NCBI RefSeq assembly: GCF_900143695.1
Contig: NZ_FRFE01000003.1
Coordinates: 124,001-188,000, forward strand
Reading direction: 5' to 3'
DNA from: Desulfopila aestuarii DSM 18488
GTDB taxonomy: Bacteria > Desulfobacterota > Desulfobulbia > Desulfobulbales > Desulfocapsaceae
Length of the DNA stretch: 64,000 nt
The notes under the pieces: generated by a model
The model's database searches: none
Seen by the model: the letters and a program-made list of their open reading frames with translations, nothing else
What the model was told of the DNA's origin: nothing
Made by a program: the position numbers and the translations under genes
In this document: in pieces, positions 35,152 through 43,718 of the stretch
How positions within the stretch are numbered: position 1 is the first letter of the stretch
How the letters are laid out: the number at the start of each line of letters is the position of its first letter

Positions 35152-37470
35152 ATGAAAAAAAGAACACCCAGAAGAACCCCAAAGAAACGATCTATTATTG
35201 TTCCGTTGCTCCTGACCGCCTGTCTTTTTCTCCTCCTGCTAGGTGGCCTCTTCGCGTTGAACTCTATTAATAAACTCAGCGATGAGATAGCTGACAAATT
35301 TGCCGGCAAACGCTGGGCAGTGCCAGCAACGATCTATGCACGGCCGCTGGAGCTCTACCCGGGGCTGGAACTTTCACCCAATATGCTCGAAAAGGAGCTG
35401 GAACTGGCCGCCTATCGCAAAGAGAGCCCAATTCACAGTGCTGGCGGCTATAATCGTAAGGGATCTATCATCAACCTGGTAACCCGGGATTTCACCTTTC
35501 CTTCCGGCCTGGAGAAGTCAACCGCCATTCGGGTAACGTTCAAGGGCAAAACCGTTGCAGATATTCGAACCACAACCGGTGCAAATGTCCCCACTGTCCG
35601 GCTCGATCCCGCGCCTATCGGTAGTATCCACCCTCTTGTGCATGAGGACAGGGTCATCCTCAAATCAGAAGAGATCCCCCAGTTACTGCGAGACAGCCTG
35701 ATCAGTGTCGAGGATCAGGATTTCTATTCCCACCACGGTCTCTCCCCGCTCGGCATTGCCCGAGCTATGCTTGCCAATATAAAGGCAGGCCGGATGATAC
35801 AGGGTGGTTCTACCTTGACCCAGCAGCTGGTCAAGAATTTCTTTCTCACCAGTGAACGCACCCTCACCCGCAAACTTCAGGAAGCCGTCATGGCAGTCAT
35901 CCTGGAAACCCGATATAGTAAAGACGAGATCCTCACCGCCTACATCAACGAAGTGTTTCTTGGACAGGACGGTGCCAGGGCCATTCATGGCTTCGGGCTT
36001 GCCAGCCAATTTTACTTCCGACGTGAACTCCAGGATCTCTCGGTGGCACAAATCGCCACTCTGGTTGGCATGGTCAAGGGACCATCCTACTATGATCCCC
36101 GGCGGCATCACGACAACTGCCTCGCCCGGCGTGAGGTCGTTCTCAAACTGATGCTATCGGAAAAACGGATCAACGAAGAAGCCTATACCAAAGCTCTGGC
36201 TGAACCGCTGACTGATGTCACCCCACCTAAAAATGGACTCAACCGTTTTCCCGCTTTCGTTGAACTGGTCAAGCGGCAACTGAAAACCGAGTATCGGGAA
36301 GAAGATCTGAAAACCGAAGGCCTGAAAATCCTGACCACACTGGACCCGCAGGTCCAGTGGAAGATGGAAGATCAGATCAAAAACACCATGGCCTCTCTGA
36401 AAAAGCGAGCTGGCGGCGATAGCCTGCAGCTTGCCATGATCATTACTGGCCGCGAAGACGGCGAAATACAGGCCCTGGTGGGTGACGTCAACCCAACCGA
36501 AGCCGGATTTAATCGTGCCCTTGACGCTCTGCGTCCCATAGGTTCCCTGGTCAAACCCGCCGTTTATCTGACGGCGCTGTCGCAGGGCTATACCCTTGCC
36601 ACTCCGCTCACCGACACTCCGGTCAGTGTCAAGAGTGGCGGCAAACAGTGGCAACCGGAAAACTATGACAGGAAACAACACGGCACAGTTGCCCTCTACA
36701 GGGCTCTGGCCAAATCCTACAATCTTGCGACGGTTAACCTGGGCCTGGAAATCGGCTTGGAAAATGTCATCTCGACTATTGCCAATCTTGGCTATACTGA
36801 ACCACTGGAACCCTATCCTTCACTCCTGCTTGGTGCCCCGAATATGACACCGCTGCAGGTCAGCGAAATCTATCAGACCATTGCGTCCGGAGGCTTTCAC
36901 GTTCCCTTACGCTCTATCCAGAGTGTTATCGGCCAAAACGGTCAGCTGCTGACCCGCTACGGCCTGGAAGTAGAACAACGTTTTTCACCCGAACTGATGT
37001 TTGTACTGCATCATGCCCTTGAACGGGTCTTTACCGAAGGCACAGCCAGCGGACACCATCTAGCTGGAAAAAATCTCTATGCTGGCAAGACCGGCACCTC
37101 CAATGACCTTCGTGACAGTTGGTTTGCCGGCTTTTCCGATACCCATATGGCGGTAACCTGGATTGGGCGGGATGACAATAAGCCTACCGGCCTTTCCGGC
37201 TCAAGCGGCGCCCTGGTGGTCTGGGGTAAGGTGATGGATGCTATCAGCAGCCAACCCCTTGAAATGGTTGAACCGGAAGGTATAAGCTGGGCCAGAATCG
37301 ATACCGAAACCCTCGAGTCTGTCTCATTTCCAGCAACTAATACGACACTTCTTCCTTTTGTCACCGGCACCGAGCCTCAGTCGGCCTGGTCACCTCCGAA
37401 GGTCGATATGGATATCATTGAAGAGAAAGCCCGCAGCCTCTGGGATTCTATAAACGATATGCTGCAGTAA
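35152..37470 (+). CDS. mrcB: Bifunctional class A penicillin-binding protein, PBP1b type
   Basis: About 772 residues. A short basic cytoplasmic tail and one helix (about 13-35) are followed by a UvrB-domain-2-like region (RWAVPATIYARPLELYPG), a glycosyltransferase (GT51) with EDQDFYSHHG and QGGSTLTQQLVKN, and a transpeptidase with the active Ser in GSLVKP, SYN in KSYNLATVNLG and KTGTS. It polymerises and cross-links peptidoglycan. The ATG at 35152 is preferred; one at 35086 would add 22 residues before the basic tail. A TPR lipoprotein gene follows 36 bp later, as for PBP1b activators in other bacteria. Confidence 0.93.
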   Translation: MKKRTPRRTPKKRSIIVPLLLTACLFLLLLGGLFALNSINKLSDEIADKFAGKRWAVPATIYARPLELYPGLELSPNMLEKELELAAYRKESPIHSAGGYNRKGSIINLVTRDFTFPSGLEKSTAIRVTFKGKTVADIRTTTGANVPTVRLDPAPIGSIHPLVHEDRVILKSEEIPQLLRDSLISVEDQDFYSHHGLSPLGIARAMLANIKAGRMIQGGSTLTQQLVKNFFLTSERTLTRKLQEAVMAVILETRYSKDEILTAYINEVFLGQDGARAIHGFGLASQFYFRRELQDLSVAQIATLVGMVKGPSYYDPRRHHDNCLARREVVLKLMLSEKRINEEAYTKALAEPLTDVTPPKNGLNRFPAFVELVKRQLKTEYREEDLKTEGLKILTTLDPQVQWKMEDQIKNTMASLKKRAGGDSLQLAMIITGREDGEIQALVGDVNPTEAGFNRALDALRPIGSLVKPAVYLTALSQGYTLATPLTDTPVSVKSGGKQWQPENYDRKQHGTVALYRALAKSYNLATVNLGLEIGLENVISTIANLGYTEPLEPYPSLLLGAPNMTPLQVSEIYQTIASGGFHVPLRSIQSVIGQNGQLLTRYGLEVEQRFSPELMFVLHHALERVFTEGTASGHHLAGKNLYAGKTGTSNDLRDSWFAGFSDTHMAVTWIGRDDNKPTGLSGSSGALVVWGKVMDAISSQPLEMVEPEGISWARIDTETLESVSFPATNTTLLPFVTGTEPQSAWSPPKVDMDIIEEKARSLWDSINDMLQ

Positions 37471-37506
37471 GCTGAAACTCATTAACCACAATACATACAT
37501 AAAGCC

Positions 37507-38043
37507 ATGTCGAGACAGATCAATAACATCATAAAGTTTTCCTGCAATAAACGAGTACATACTACCCTGCCAATTCTGGCTCTTTTGGCCCTGCTGCTCA
37601 ATGGCTGCGCCATTAAGCAACCTGTCCAACAACCCGCATATCCAACCAAAAAGCCTTCGACCCACACCACCCCATCGAAGAGGCCGACACCCAGTTATCC
37701 TGCTCCGCAGGTTGTGCAACCACAGCCCGAGCCATCTCCGCAAACGACTCCAGCCACGACGTACACACCAAAGACAGGAGCCGGAGGCGCCCTCTATTCA
37801 TCCGCCCAAGGGGCTATTAACCGGGGCGATTACCAACAGGCGGAAATGTCGCTGGAACGCGCCTTGAAGATAGAGCCACGTAATGCCCACTACTGGTACA
37901 GCATGGCCCAGGTAAAGTACAAGCAGAAGCAGTACTCCCAGACAGTGCACCTCTGCTCAAAATCAAAGAGTCTTGCCGGAAAAAACAGCCAGCTCATCAG
38001 CTTAAACGATGACCTGAGCGCAAAAGCCCGCCAACAGCTCTAG
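37507..38043 (+). CDS. Proline-rich TPR lipoprotein, candidate PBP1b activator (LpoP-like)
   Basis: A 178-residue lipoprotein: a signal peptide ending in a lipobox (LLLNGC), a long Pro/Thr/Ser-rich spacer (about 37-90) and a TPR-like domain (AINRGDYQQAEMSLERALKIEPRNAHYWYSMAQVKYKQKQYSQTVHL). It follows the PBP1b-type gene by 36 bp. In Pseudomonas the TPR lipoprotein LpoP, encoded beside PBP1b, activates it across the periplasm; this protein has the same plan of outer-membrane anchor, flexible linker and TPR. The role is inferred from architecture and position. Confidence 0.82.
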   Translation: MSRQINNIIKFSCNKRVHTTLPILALLALLLNGCAIKQPVQQPAYPTKKPSTHTTPSKRPTPSYPAPQVVQPQPEPSPQTTPATTYTPKTGAGGALYSSAQGAINRGDYQQAEMSLERALKIEPRNAHYWYSMAQVKYKQKQYSQTVHLCSKSKSLAGKNSQLISLNDDLSAKARQQL

Positions 38044-38073
38044 TACGGCATACCCGTTCCAAGCACGTCTGCT

Positions 38074-38093
38074 GAGCCCGTTCTATCGGGTTC
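38074..38093 (+). terminator. Weak hairpin after the lipoprotein gene
   Basis: GAGCCCG and CGGGTTC pair across a 6-base loop about 30 bp after the stop. GGCTGGCTTCTCACGTTTTTCC follows, with a T-run some distance away. Confidence 0.4.
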
Positions 38094-38189
38094 GGCTGGC
38101 TTCTCACGTTTTTCCATACTTGCTATCGGGGAAAACCCTTCCAACAGACAACATGAACATGATAGGATAGTAATATCAAATTCTATAAG

Positions 38190-38279
38190 GAGCGATAGGT
38201 AAAGGCTAGATCGTATCGCTCATGTGGCTGCAACCTGTCTTTCGACGACATATCTTTGCCTGTTTTAATGCAGCCACAT
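38190..38279 (+). promoter_or_regulatory. Two consecutive inverted repeats in the hemerythrin leader
   Basis: GAGCGATA (38190-38197) pairs with TATCGCTC (38214-38221), and directly after it ATGTGGCTGCA (38222-38232) pairs with TGCAGCCACAT (38269-38279). The second stem ends 32 bases before the hemerythrin start. They could be a leader RNA structure or operator sites. Confidence 0.45.
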
Positions 38280-38311
38280 CAACACAACATCTTATTACAC
38301 GAGATACATAT

Positions 38312-38743
38312 ATGGCGCAGATTGACTGGCAGGATAACCTCTCTGTAGGCAACGACACCATTGACCGGCAACATCGTAAGTGGATTGAACTCTACAATGC
38401 TTTTGACCGGGTCATGACCGACAATAACCCACATGAGGCCCGGCATTTGAAGATCGACAGTCTCCAGCTTATGCATGAGTACATGCTCTATCATTTCCGC
38501 TATGAAGAGATGCTGATGGCAAACCATGGCTATCCTGGTCTTGCCCAGCACTGGAGGCAGCACAAAGATTTTGATTATAAGCTCTTTGCCTATATCCGCC
38601 TTCTGGAAACAGACAAGCTCATTTCACGGAGCGAACTACTGGACATGATCCACAAGTGGCTTATCGAGCATATTCAGCAGGAAGACCAGCAGATGCAACG
38701 TTATTTCGAAGAGAGAAGCCGCGAGGAGGAAAGCCCTCAGTAA
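38312..38743 (+). CDS. Bacteriohemerythrin
   Basis: A 143-residue single-domain hemerythrin with all di-iron ligands in order: His in DRQHRKW, His and Glu in HEYMLYHFRYEEML, two His in HWRQHKDFDYKL, and His plus Asp in HKWLIEHIQQED. It binds oxygen, or NO, reversibly and is common in microaerobic and anaerobic bacteria that need to buffer oxygen. I chose the ATG at 38312 because the 30 residues encoded upstream are not hemerythrin and overlap the inverted repeats of the leader. It stands alone. Confidence 0.92.
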   Translation: MAQIDWQDNLSVGNDTIDRQHRKWIELYNAFDRVMTDNNPHEARHLKIDSLQLMHEYMLYHFRYEEMLMANHGYPGLAQHWRQHKDFDYKLFAYIRLLETDKLISRSELLDMIHKWLIEHIQQEDQQMQRYFEERSREEESPQ

Positions 38744-38809
38744 TCTCTGAAATCCGCCCCCCTCGCAACTATCTTCTAACTTGCGACATCCGACAAAAAA
38801 TTACCGGTA

Positions 38810-39871
38810 TTAGCGAACAGTCAAGCCAACCGCTTCATCAGTTACCTCTCCGATCCGCACGGCAACACCAAGCCCCGCACTATGCATTTCATTAATCAGC
38901 TCACCAGCCTGATCTGCTGGCAGGGCTATCAATAGCCCTCCTGAAGTCTGCGGATCATACAGCAGTTCTTCCTGTTCCTTTGTGAGAGTCCGTGACAAAA
39001 CCAGGGTATGCCGGGCAACCAAAGCCCGGTTGGCAACGTTACTGCCTGTGGTTTCACCCCGCTTGTACATCTCATACGCCCCGCTATAAAAAGGCAGAGC
39101 CTGATACTCGATATGAATGTGTTTGGAGCACCCTAGAGCCATCTCCAGCGAATGCCCAAGAATACCAAAACCGGTCACATCGGTACAGGCATGCAGCTCG
39201 TACTTCAAAGCCAGCTGCATTGCAGTTCCGTTTAACGAAGCGATGATCGGCAGCGTCTCCCGTTCAAGGACCTTGAATTCGAACTTGCCAGCCCGTACAG
39301 CATTGAAGAGTACTCCTGAGCCAAGTGGCTTGGTCAAGACCAGAGCATCTCCTGGTTTCGCGCCGGCATTGGTTATCACCCGGTCTGGATGCACCACACC
39401 GTTGACGCATAATCCATATTTGGGTTCATTGTCATCCACAGAGTGTCCGCCGACCAGACAGGCACCGGCCTCTATCACTTTGTCATGGCCACCTTTCAGG
39501 ATCTCCCGCAGCACACCCATATCAAGGTGTTTCGAGGGAAACATCACCACATTCAAAGCGGTAACCGGTCGGCCGCCCATGGAATAGACATCTGAAATGG
39601 AATTTGCGGCAGAAATCTGTCCGAACCAATATGGATCATCTACCGGCGGAGTAATGAAATCAACAGTGTTGATCATGGCAATATCGTCGGAGAGACGATA
39701 GACAGCTGCATCATCGGAGGTTTCAATACCGACTAGCAGATCGGGATCCTCAGGCTTTTCAAAACCGGCTAATGCGTCCGACAAGTCCGTCGGACCAATT
39801 TTTGCCGCTCAACCACAGGTCCTGGCAAGCCTGGTCAGTGTCTTTTTCTTCAGAAAATTCAAATTCATCAT
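38810..39871 (-). CDS. selD: Selenide, water dikinase, with in-frame UGA read as selenocysteine
   Basis: A 353-residue protein if UGA is read through. The conserved part (DDAAVYRLSDDIAMINTVDFITPPVDDPYWFGQISAANSISDVYSMGG) is typical SelD. Starting at ATG 39871 the N-terminus reads MMNLNFLKKKTLTRLARTCG-Sec-AAKIGPTDL, with TGA at 39809-39811 exactly at the catalytic Cys/Sec of the family (CGCxxKIGP or CGUxxKIGP). A naive call would start at TTG 39784 and lose the active residue. SelD makes selenophosphate from selenide and ATP for tRNA-Sec. A SECIS-like hairpin follows the UGA. An in-frame stop precedes the ATG, so 39871 is near the start. Confidence 0.9.
39776..39795 (-). promoter_or_regulatory. 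SECIS-like hairpin downstream of the selD UGA codon
   Basis: On the minus strand GTCCGAC, a 6-base loop (GGACTT) and GTCGGAC form a 7-bp stem that begins 13 bases after the UGA. Bacterial SECIS elements lie at this distance within the coding sequence and are bound by SelB. Confidence 0.6.
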
Positions 39872-40197
39872 AATCGTATAGAGTAATGGGTTGCAGTGCG
39901 TTCAGTAACGATTTTTCACCCCAGGAAAGAGTATTCGCCCAAACAGGGTTGCAACATCCGTCAGACAATCCTGGAAAATCACAATTTCATGCGTCGTGAC
40001 TATAATAGGAGCGGTCTTCAGGAAAAGCTACCTTGTTCCGGACAGGGTTGGCACGTTTTTCAGTATGAGGGGATATAATCGCGGAAGTGAATTCGAGAAA
40101 GCAGGCGGGAAACTCTTGTAGAATTCTACATTCCCCGCTGCACTACCAAAAAAGAAAAGGTGCATGCAACAGGGAATGCATCAGGCAAACACTATAT
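39872..40197. other. Intergenic region between selD and the CBS-domain gene
   Basis: This 326-bp stretch should hold the selD promoter. A hairpin with the 14-bp palindrome TGTAGAATTCTACA at 40117-40130 lies in it. I looked for a tRNA (including tRNA-Sec) and saw none. Confidence 0.45.
40104..40138 (-). terminator. Hairpin downstream of the CBS-domain gene
   Basis: The palindrome TGTAGAATTCTACA is extended by GCGGGA on one side and TCCCCGC on the other. On the minus strand it is followed by TGCTTTC, a poor T-tract; termination is likely but not certain. Confidence 0.45.
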
Positions 40198-40638
40198 TTA
40201 AGCCGGATATTTGCCTTCGATATAATCCTTGAGATAACGGTTTTCGACATTCTTAATCGTCATTTGGGCCTTGACCACGTCACCGATTGAAACCAATCCA
40301 ATGAGTTTACCATCATCAAGAATTGGAATATGGCGGACACGGTTTTCGGTCATGATGTTCTGGATATAATCGAGATCATCTTCGGGAGTCGCTACGATAA
40401 GATCGGAAACCATAACCTCACTCACTCGCATTTCCGGTACCCGGTCAAGGTTTTGATGCACTGCTTTGAGGATATCGTTTGGTGCTACAATGCCAAGGAT
40501 GTTGTCATATTTATCAACAACCAGCAAAGAACCGACCTTGTTGGCGAAGAAGATAGCCATCACGTCCACTATCAGACTGTCTTCAATGACGGTGATAACC
40601 CTCGTACCTTTAGCATCAAGAATTTCTTTGGCTTTCAT
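40198..40638 (-). CDS. CBS-domain pair protein
   Basis: A 146-residue protein made of two CBS domains: the first contains VIEDSLIVDVMAIFFANKVGSLLVVD and the second VATPEDDLDYIQNIMTENRVRHIPILDDGKLIGLVSIGDVVK. Stand-alone CBS pairs bind adenosine nucleotides and usually regulate partner enzymes. No obvious partner sits beside it; the complex I operon begins 120 bp downstream of its start on the same strand and could read through from nuoN. Its target is unknown. Confidence 0.88.
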   Translation of the reverse strand: MKAKEILDAKGTRVITVIEDSLIVDVMAIFFANKVGSLLVVDKYDNILGIVAPNDILKAVHQNLDRVPEMRVSEVMVSDLIVATPEDDLDYIQNIMTENRVRHIPILDDGKLIGLVSIGDVVKAQMTIKNVENRYLKDYIEGKYPA

Positions 40639-40758
40639 TCCTGTACTCTCCTCTTTCTTCCACCGTTATTATCGATGGCGAATCATTCTGAATTTGGTTT
40701 CCGCTTGACGACACCGTGCATTCTCATCTTGGAAAACCACGCCTTCCCCGTCACACCC

Positions 40759-42171
40759 CTATAGAAATACTGGGTAAAAGCCAATAGCAAATACCGATAC
40801 CGCCAGAATCATGGTGCCAACTGGTGCAAGGGACACACCAGAAACCTCAAAACTCTCCTCAGGTTCCTTGAAGTACATCATAATAACGAGTCGCAGGTAA
40901 TACCACATAGAAAGAATACTGGAAACGATACCAAGAACCGCCAACAGCATCTGGTCTGCCCGTATAGCATCGGTGATGATATAGAACTTACCCATGAATC
41001 CTGCGGTGGGCGGTATACCTGCCATCGACAGCATAAAGATAGTTATTGCAGCAGCCGTGTAAGGCCGTACCTTGGCGAGTCCTTTAAAATCATCAAAACT
41101 ATCGCGCCGTTCATCTGTGCCACCCAGATACGCCAGCGCAGTGAAGACACCCAGGGTGGCTGCCGCATACGCAGCCAGGTAGAAGATAATTACACCACCT
41201 GTAAAATTCTCAGTACCAACAGCAACGAGGGCGATAATCAGGTAACCAGAATGAACGATACCGGATGCTGCCAACATACGTTTCAGGTTGTTCTGACCAA
41301 TAGCGATCAGGTTTCCTGCAAACATTGTAAATACTGCTACATAAAAGAGGTAATCCACCCACACCCCTTTCATGCCATTGTCTAATACTATGAAGTTTGC
41401 AAAGACGGCAAAAATTGCGGTTTTGACACCAGTCGCCATGAAACCTGTCACTGGTAGCGGCGCACCGTCGTAAACATCAACCACCCAAGCGTGAAACGGA
41501 AAGGCAGCCACTTTGAACAGAAACGCTACAATTACCAGCAAGGTACCAGCCACCAGTACCGGACTTTCAAGAAAACTGTTAGTGGCTAGGTACTTTGAAA
41601 TTAAGGCAAATCGGGTAGAACCGGCACCACCATAGATCAGGGCTGCACCCATAGTGAAGAAGGCTCCAGCAAAAGCGCCAAGCATGAGGTATTTCAACAC
41701 TGCTTCCGATCGTTTAATACGTGAGCGGTCATACCCCACAAGAACATATATGGCGAGTGACATGATCTCCAGAGATATAAACAGCGTGATCAGTTCGGCG
41801 GCCATGGTCAGCAACAGCATGCCGGAGGCAGCAAACATCATCAGGCTGTAAAATTCCGGGGACGAAAACTTGTTCTGGGTAAAGTAGGTTTGGGCAATCA
41901 TGCAGCTGAAAAGACCGCAAGCGAGGATAATGAGGCCTGCGACCTTGGTAAAGGTCGATGCAGTCAGCATCCCGCTAAAAGCAGTTTCGTATGGCGCCAC
42001 GTTACCAGAAACACTGACCATCAGCTGCACGGCAAAGGCAAAGGCAAAAATTCCTATACTGACCAGTGCGGTGCTCCCCTCACTCAAATTCTCCATCGAG
42101 GCCAGCAGCATTAGTGCGATAGCCCCCGCTCCAACCACCAGCAATGGAAGTATTATGATAAAATCCAGCAT
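40759..42171 (-). CDS. nuoN: NADH-quinone oxidoreductase subunit N
   Basis: A 470-residue antiporter-like proton-pumping subunit with about 14 helices. The conserved glutamate in transmembrane helix 5 is in FISLEIMSLAIYVLVG, and the helix-7 and loop lysines lie in FLFKVAAFPFHAWVVDVYDGAPLPVTGFMATGVKTA. It is the last nuo gene on the transcript and 16 bp after nuoM. A 120-bp gap separates it from the CBS-domain gene, and no clear terminator is visible in that gap. Confidence 0.95.
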   Translation of the reverse strand: MLDFIIILPLLVVGAGAIALMLLASMENLSEGSTALVSIGIFAFAFAVQLMVSVSGNVAPYETAFSGMLTASTFTKVAGLIILACGLFSCMIAQTYFTQNKFSSPEFYSLMMFAASGMLLLTMAAELITLFISLEIMSLAIYVLVGYDRSRIKRSEAVLKYLMLGAFAGAFFTMGAALIYGGAGSTRFALISKYLATNSFLESPVLVAGTLLVIVAFLFKVAAFPFHAWVVDVYDGAPLPVTGFMATGVKTAIFAVFANFIVLDNGMKGVWVDYLFYVAVFTMFAGNLIAIGQNNLKRMLAASGIVHSGYLIIALVAVGTENFTGGVIIFYLAAYAAATLGVFTALAYLGGTDERRDSFDDFKGLAKVRPYTAAAITIFMLSMAGIPPTAGFMGKFYIITDAIRADQMLLAVLGIVSSILSMWYYLRLVIMMYFKEPEESFEVSGVSLAPVGTMILAVSVFAIGFYPVFL

Positions 42172-42187
42172 AATCTGTCCTCTGACC

Positions 42188-43708
42188 TCAATTCTTTTGC
42201 GTGGTTTGTTCCATTACCGGAACGGTTGTATCCGCCAGCTGCTGCTGAACGGTGCTGACTGCTGCAAGATGCTCGGCCGCCGCAGGAGTTATCCGGGCCA
42301 GAAATGGCTGCGGATAGATTCCCATGACAATAATCAGAACAACAATAGGCAGTATGGTAAGGGTCTCGATAGCTGAGAGATCCTTGAATCCTTCTGTACG
42401 GGTGTTGCTCTTTTCAAAAAATACCCGCTGGAACATCCAGAGCATGTAGCAGACCCCGATGATGAGCGTAGTACCGGCCAGTACACCAACCATCATGTTA
42501 AACTTCACTGCTCCGAGGATAATCAAAAATTCGCCGATAAAACCACTGGTACCAGGAAGGCCGACTGAAGCAAGCATGGCAACCGCAAAAAATACTGCAA
42601 AGATTGGCGCCTTGTAGGCAATTCCGCCAAGATCGCTGATTGTCCTAGTCTCCATGCGTTCTTCAATGATCCCGAGAAGCAGGAAGAGTACGCCGGTACT
42701 GGTTGCGTGGGCCACGATCTGGTAGAGAGTGCCGGTGAGCGCCTGCAGATTCATACAGAAGACACCAACTGCAATAATACCCATATGCGAGGCGGAGGAG
42801 AAAGCCAGCATCCTTTTGAAATCTTTCTGACCGATGGCGGCAATGCCACAGTACATCATCCCAATCACACCAGAATAGCAGAGGATCAGAGCGTAGCGGG
42901 TGAAGTCTTCAGCAAAGATCGGTAAAACGAAGCGGATGACACCGTAAACACCGATCTTTGCCATAATCGCTGACAAAACAAAAGTGGCCGCCGTGGGTGC
43001 TTCGGTATAGGCATCTGGTAACCAGGTATGAAACGGAAAGAGGGGGATCTTAATGGCAAAAGCCACCATGAAAAAGATAAATGCCGCTGTAGCCGCAGGT
43101 CCTGTAAGACTCAGCTTGGACAATTCGGCGATATCAAAACTCCAGACACCGGCTTGGGCATGATACGAGACGCCAACATAGACAATGGCTGCCAGCATCA
43201 GGAGTGATCCGGCAATAGTGTACAGAGTAATCTTCAGGGTTGCAGGCAGTCTGTTTGGCCCGCCAAAAAGTCCGATCATAAAGAAAATCGGCAATAGCAT
43301 GACCTCCCAGAAGATATAGAACAGGACCATGTCAGCAGCGGCAATAGCCCCGATCATAGCGCCCTGTGTTAACAACAGGTTTGCATAGAATCCTTTGCTC
43401 TTCGTCTTGAGCAGCAAGTAGACCATGGGGAATAAACAGGCTCCGGCCAACAGGACCAGAAGCGAAATACCGTCCACCCCAAGGCTGTAGTTCACACCTA
43501 CATAAGCGAACCACGAAGTCTTTTCGACAAATTCAAGACCGCCAGCGCCGGTGAAGTTGATGAATACCTTCAGACCGAGAATGACGACCAGCACCGCCAC
43601 CACCAGGCCGGCAGCTCTCGCAGCTTCCCTGCCGACGGGCAGGACCATCAACGCGAGACCGGCGACGATGGGAAGAAAGATCATAATTGACAGGGTATTC
43701 TCAAACAT
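42188..43708 (-). CDS. nuoM: NADH-quinone oxidoreductase subunit M
   Basis: A 506-residue antiporter-like subunit. The essential glutamate is visible in LFYIFWEVMLLPIFFMIG, and the lysine/His channel residues follow in FAIKIPLFPFHTWLPDAYTEAPTAATFVLSAIMAKIGVYG. It belongs to the proton-pumping membrane arm with NuoL and NuoN. It is 10 bp after nuoL. Confidence 0.96.
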   Translation of the reverse strand: MFENTLSIMIFLPIVAGLALMVLPVGREAARAAGLVVAVLVVILGLKVFINFTGAGGLEFVEKTSWFAYVGVNYSLGVDGISLLVLLAGACLFPMVYLLLKTKSKGFYANLLLTQGAMIGAIAAADMVLFYIFWEVMLLPIFFMIGLFGGPNRLPATLKITLYTIAGSLLMLAAIVYVGVSYHAQAGVWSFDIAELSKLSLTGPAATAAFIFFMVAFAIKIPLFPFHTWLPDAYTEAPTAATFVLSAIMAKIGVYGVIRFVLPIFAEDFTRYALILCYSGVIGMMYCGIAAIGQKDFKRMLAFSSASHMGIIAVGVFCMNLQALTGTLYQIVAHATSTGVLFLLLGIIEERMETRTISDLGGIAYKAPIFAVFFAVAMLASVGLPGTSGFIGEFLIILGAVKFNMMVGVLAGTTLIIGVCYMLWMFQRVFFEKSNTRTEGFKDLSAIETLTILPIVVLIIVMGIYPQPFLARITPAAAEHLAAVSTVQQQLADTTVPVMEQTTQKN

Positions 43709-43718
43709 TATTTCACCT

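Noticed and set aside
39759-39968. A 69-codon minus-strand frame at the N-terminus of selD
   Set aside because: It occupies another frame across the UGA-containing start of selD, whose reading is supported by the exact catalytic motif.
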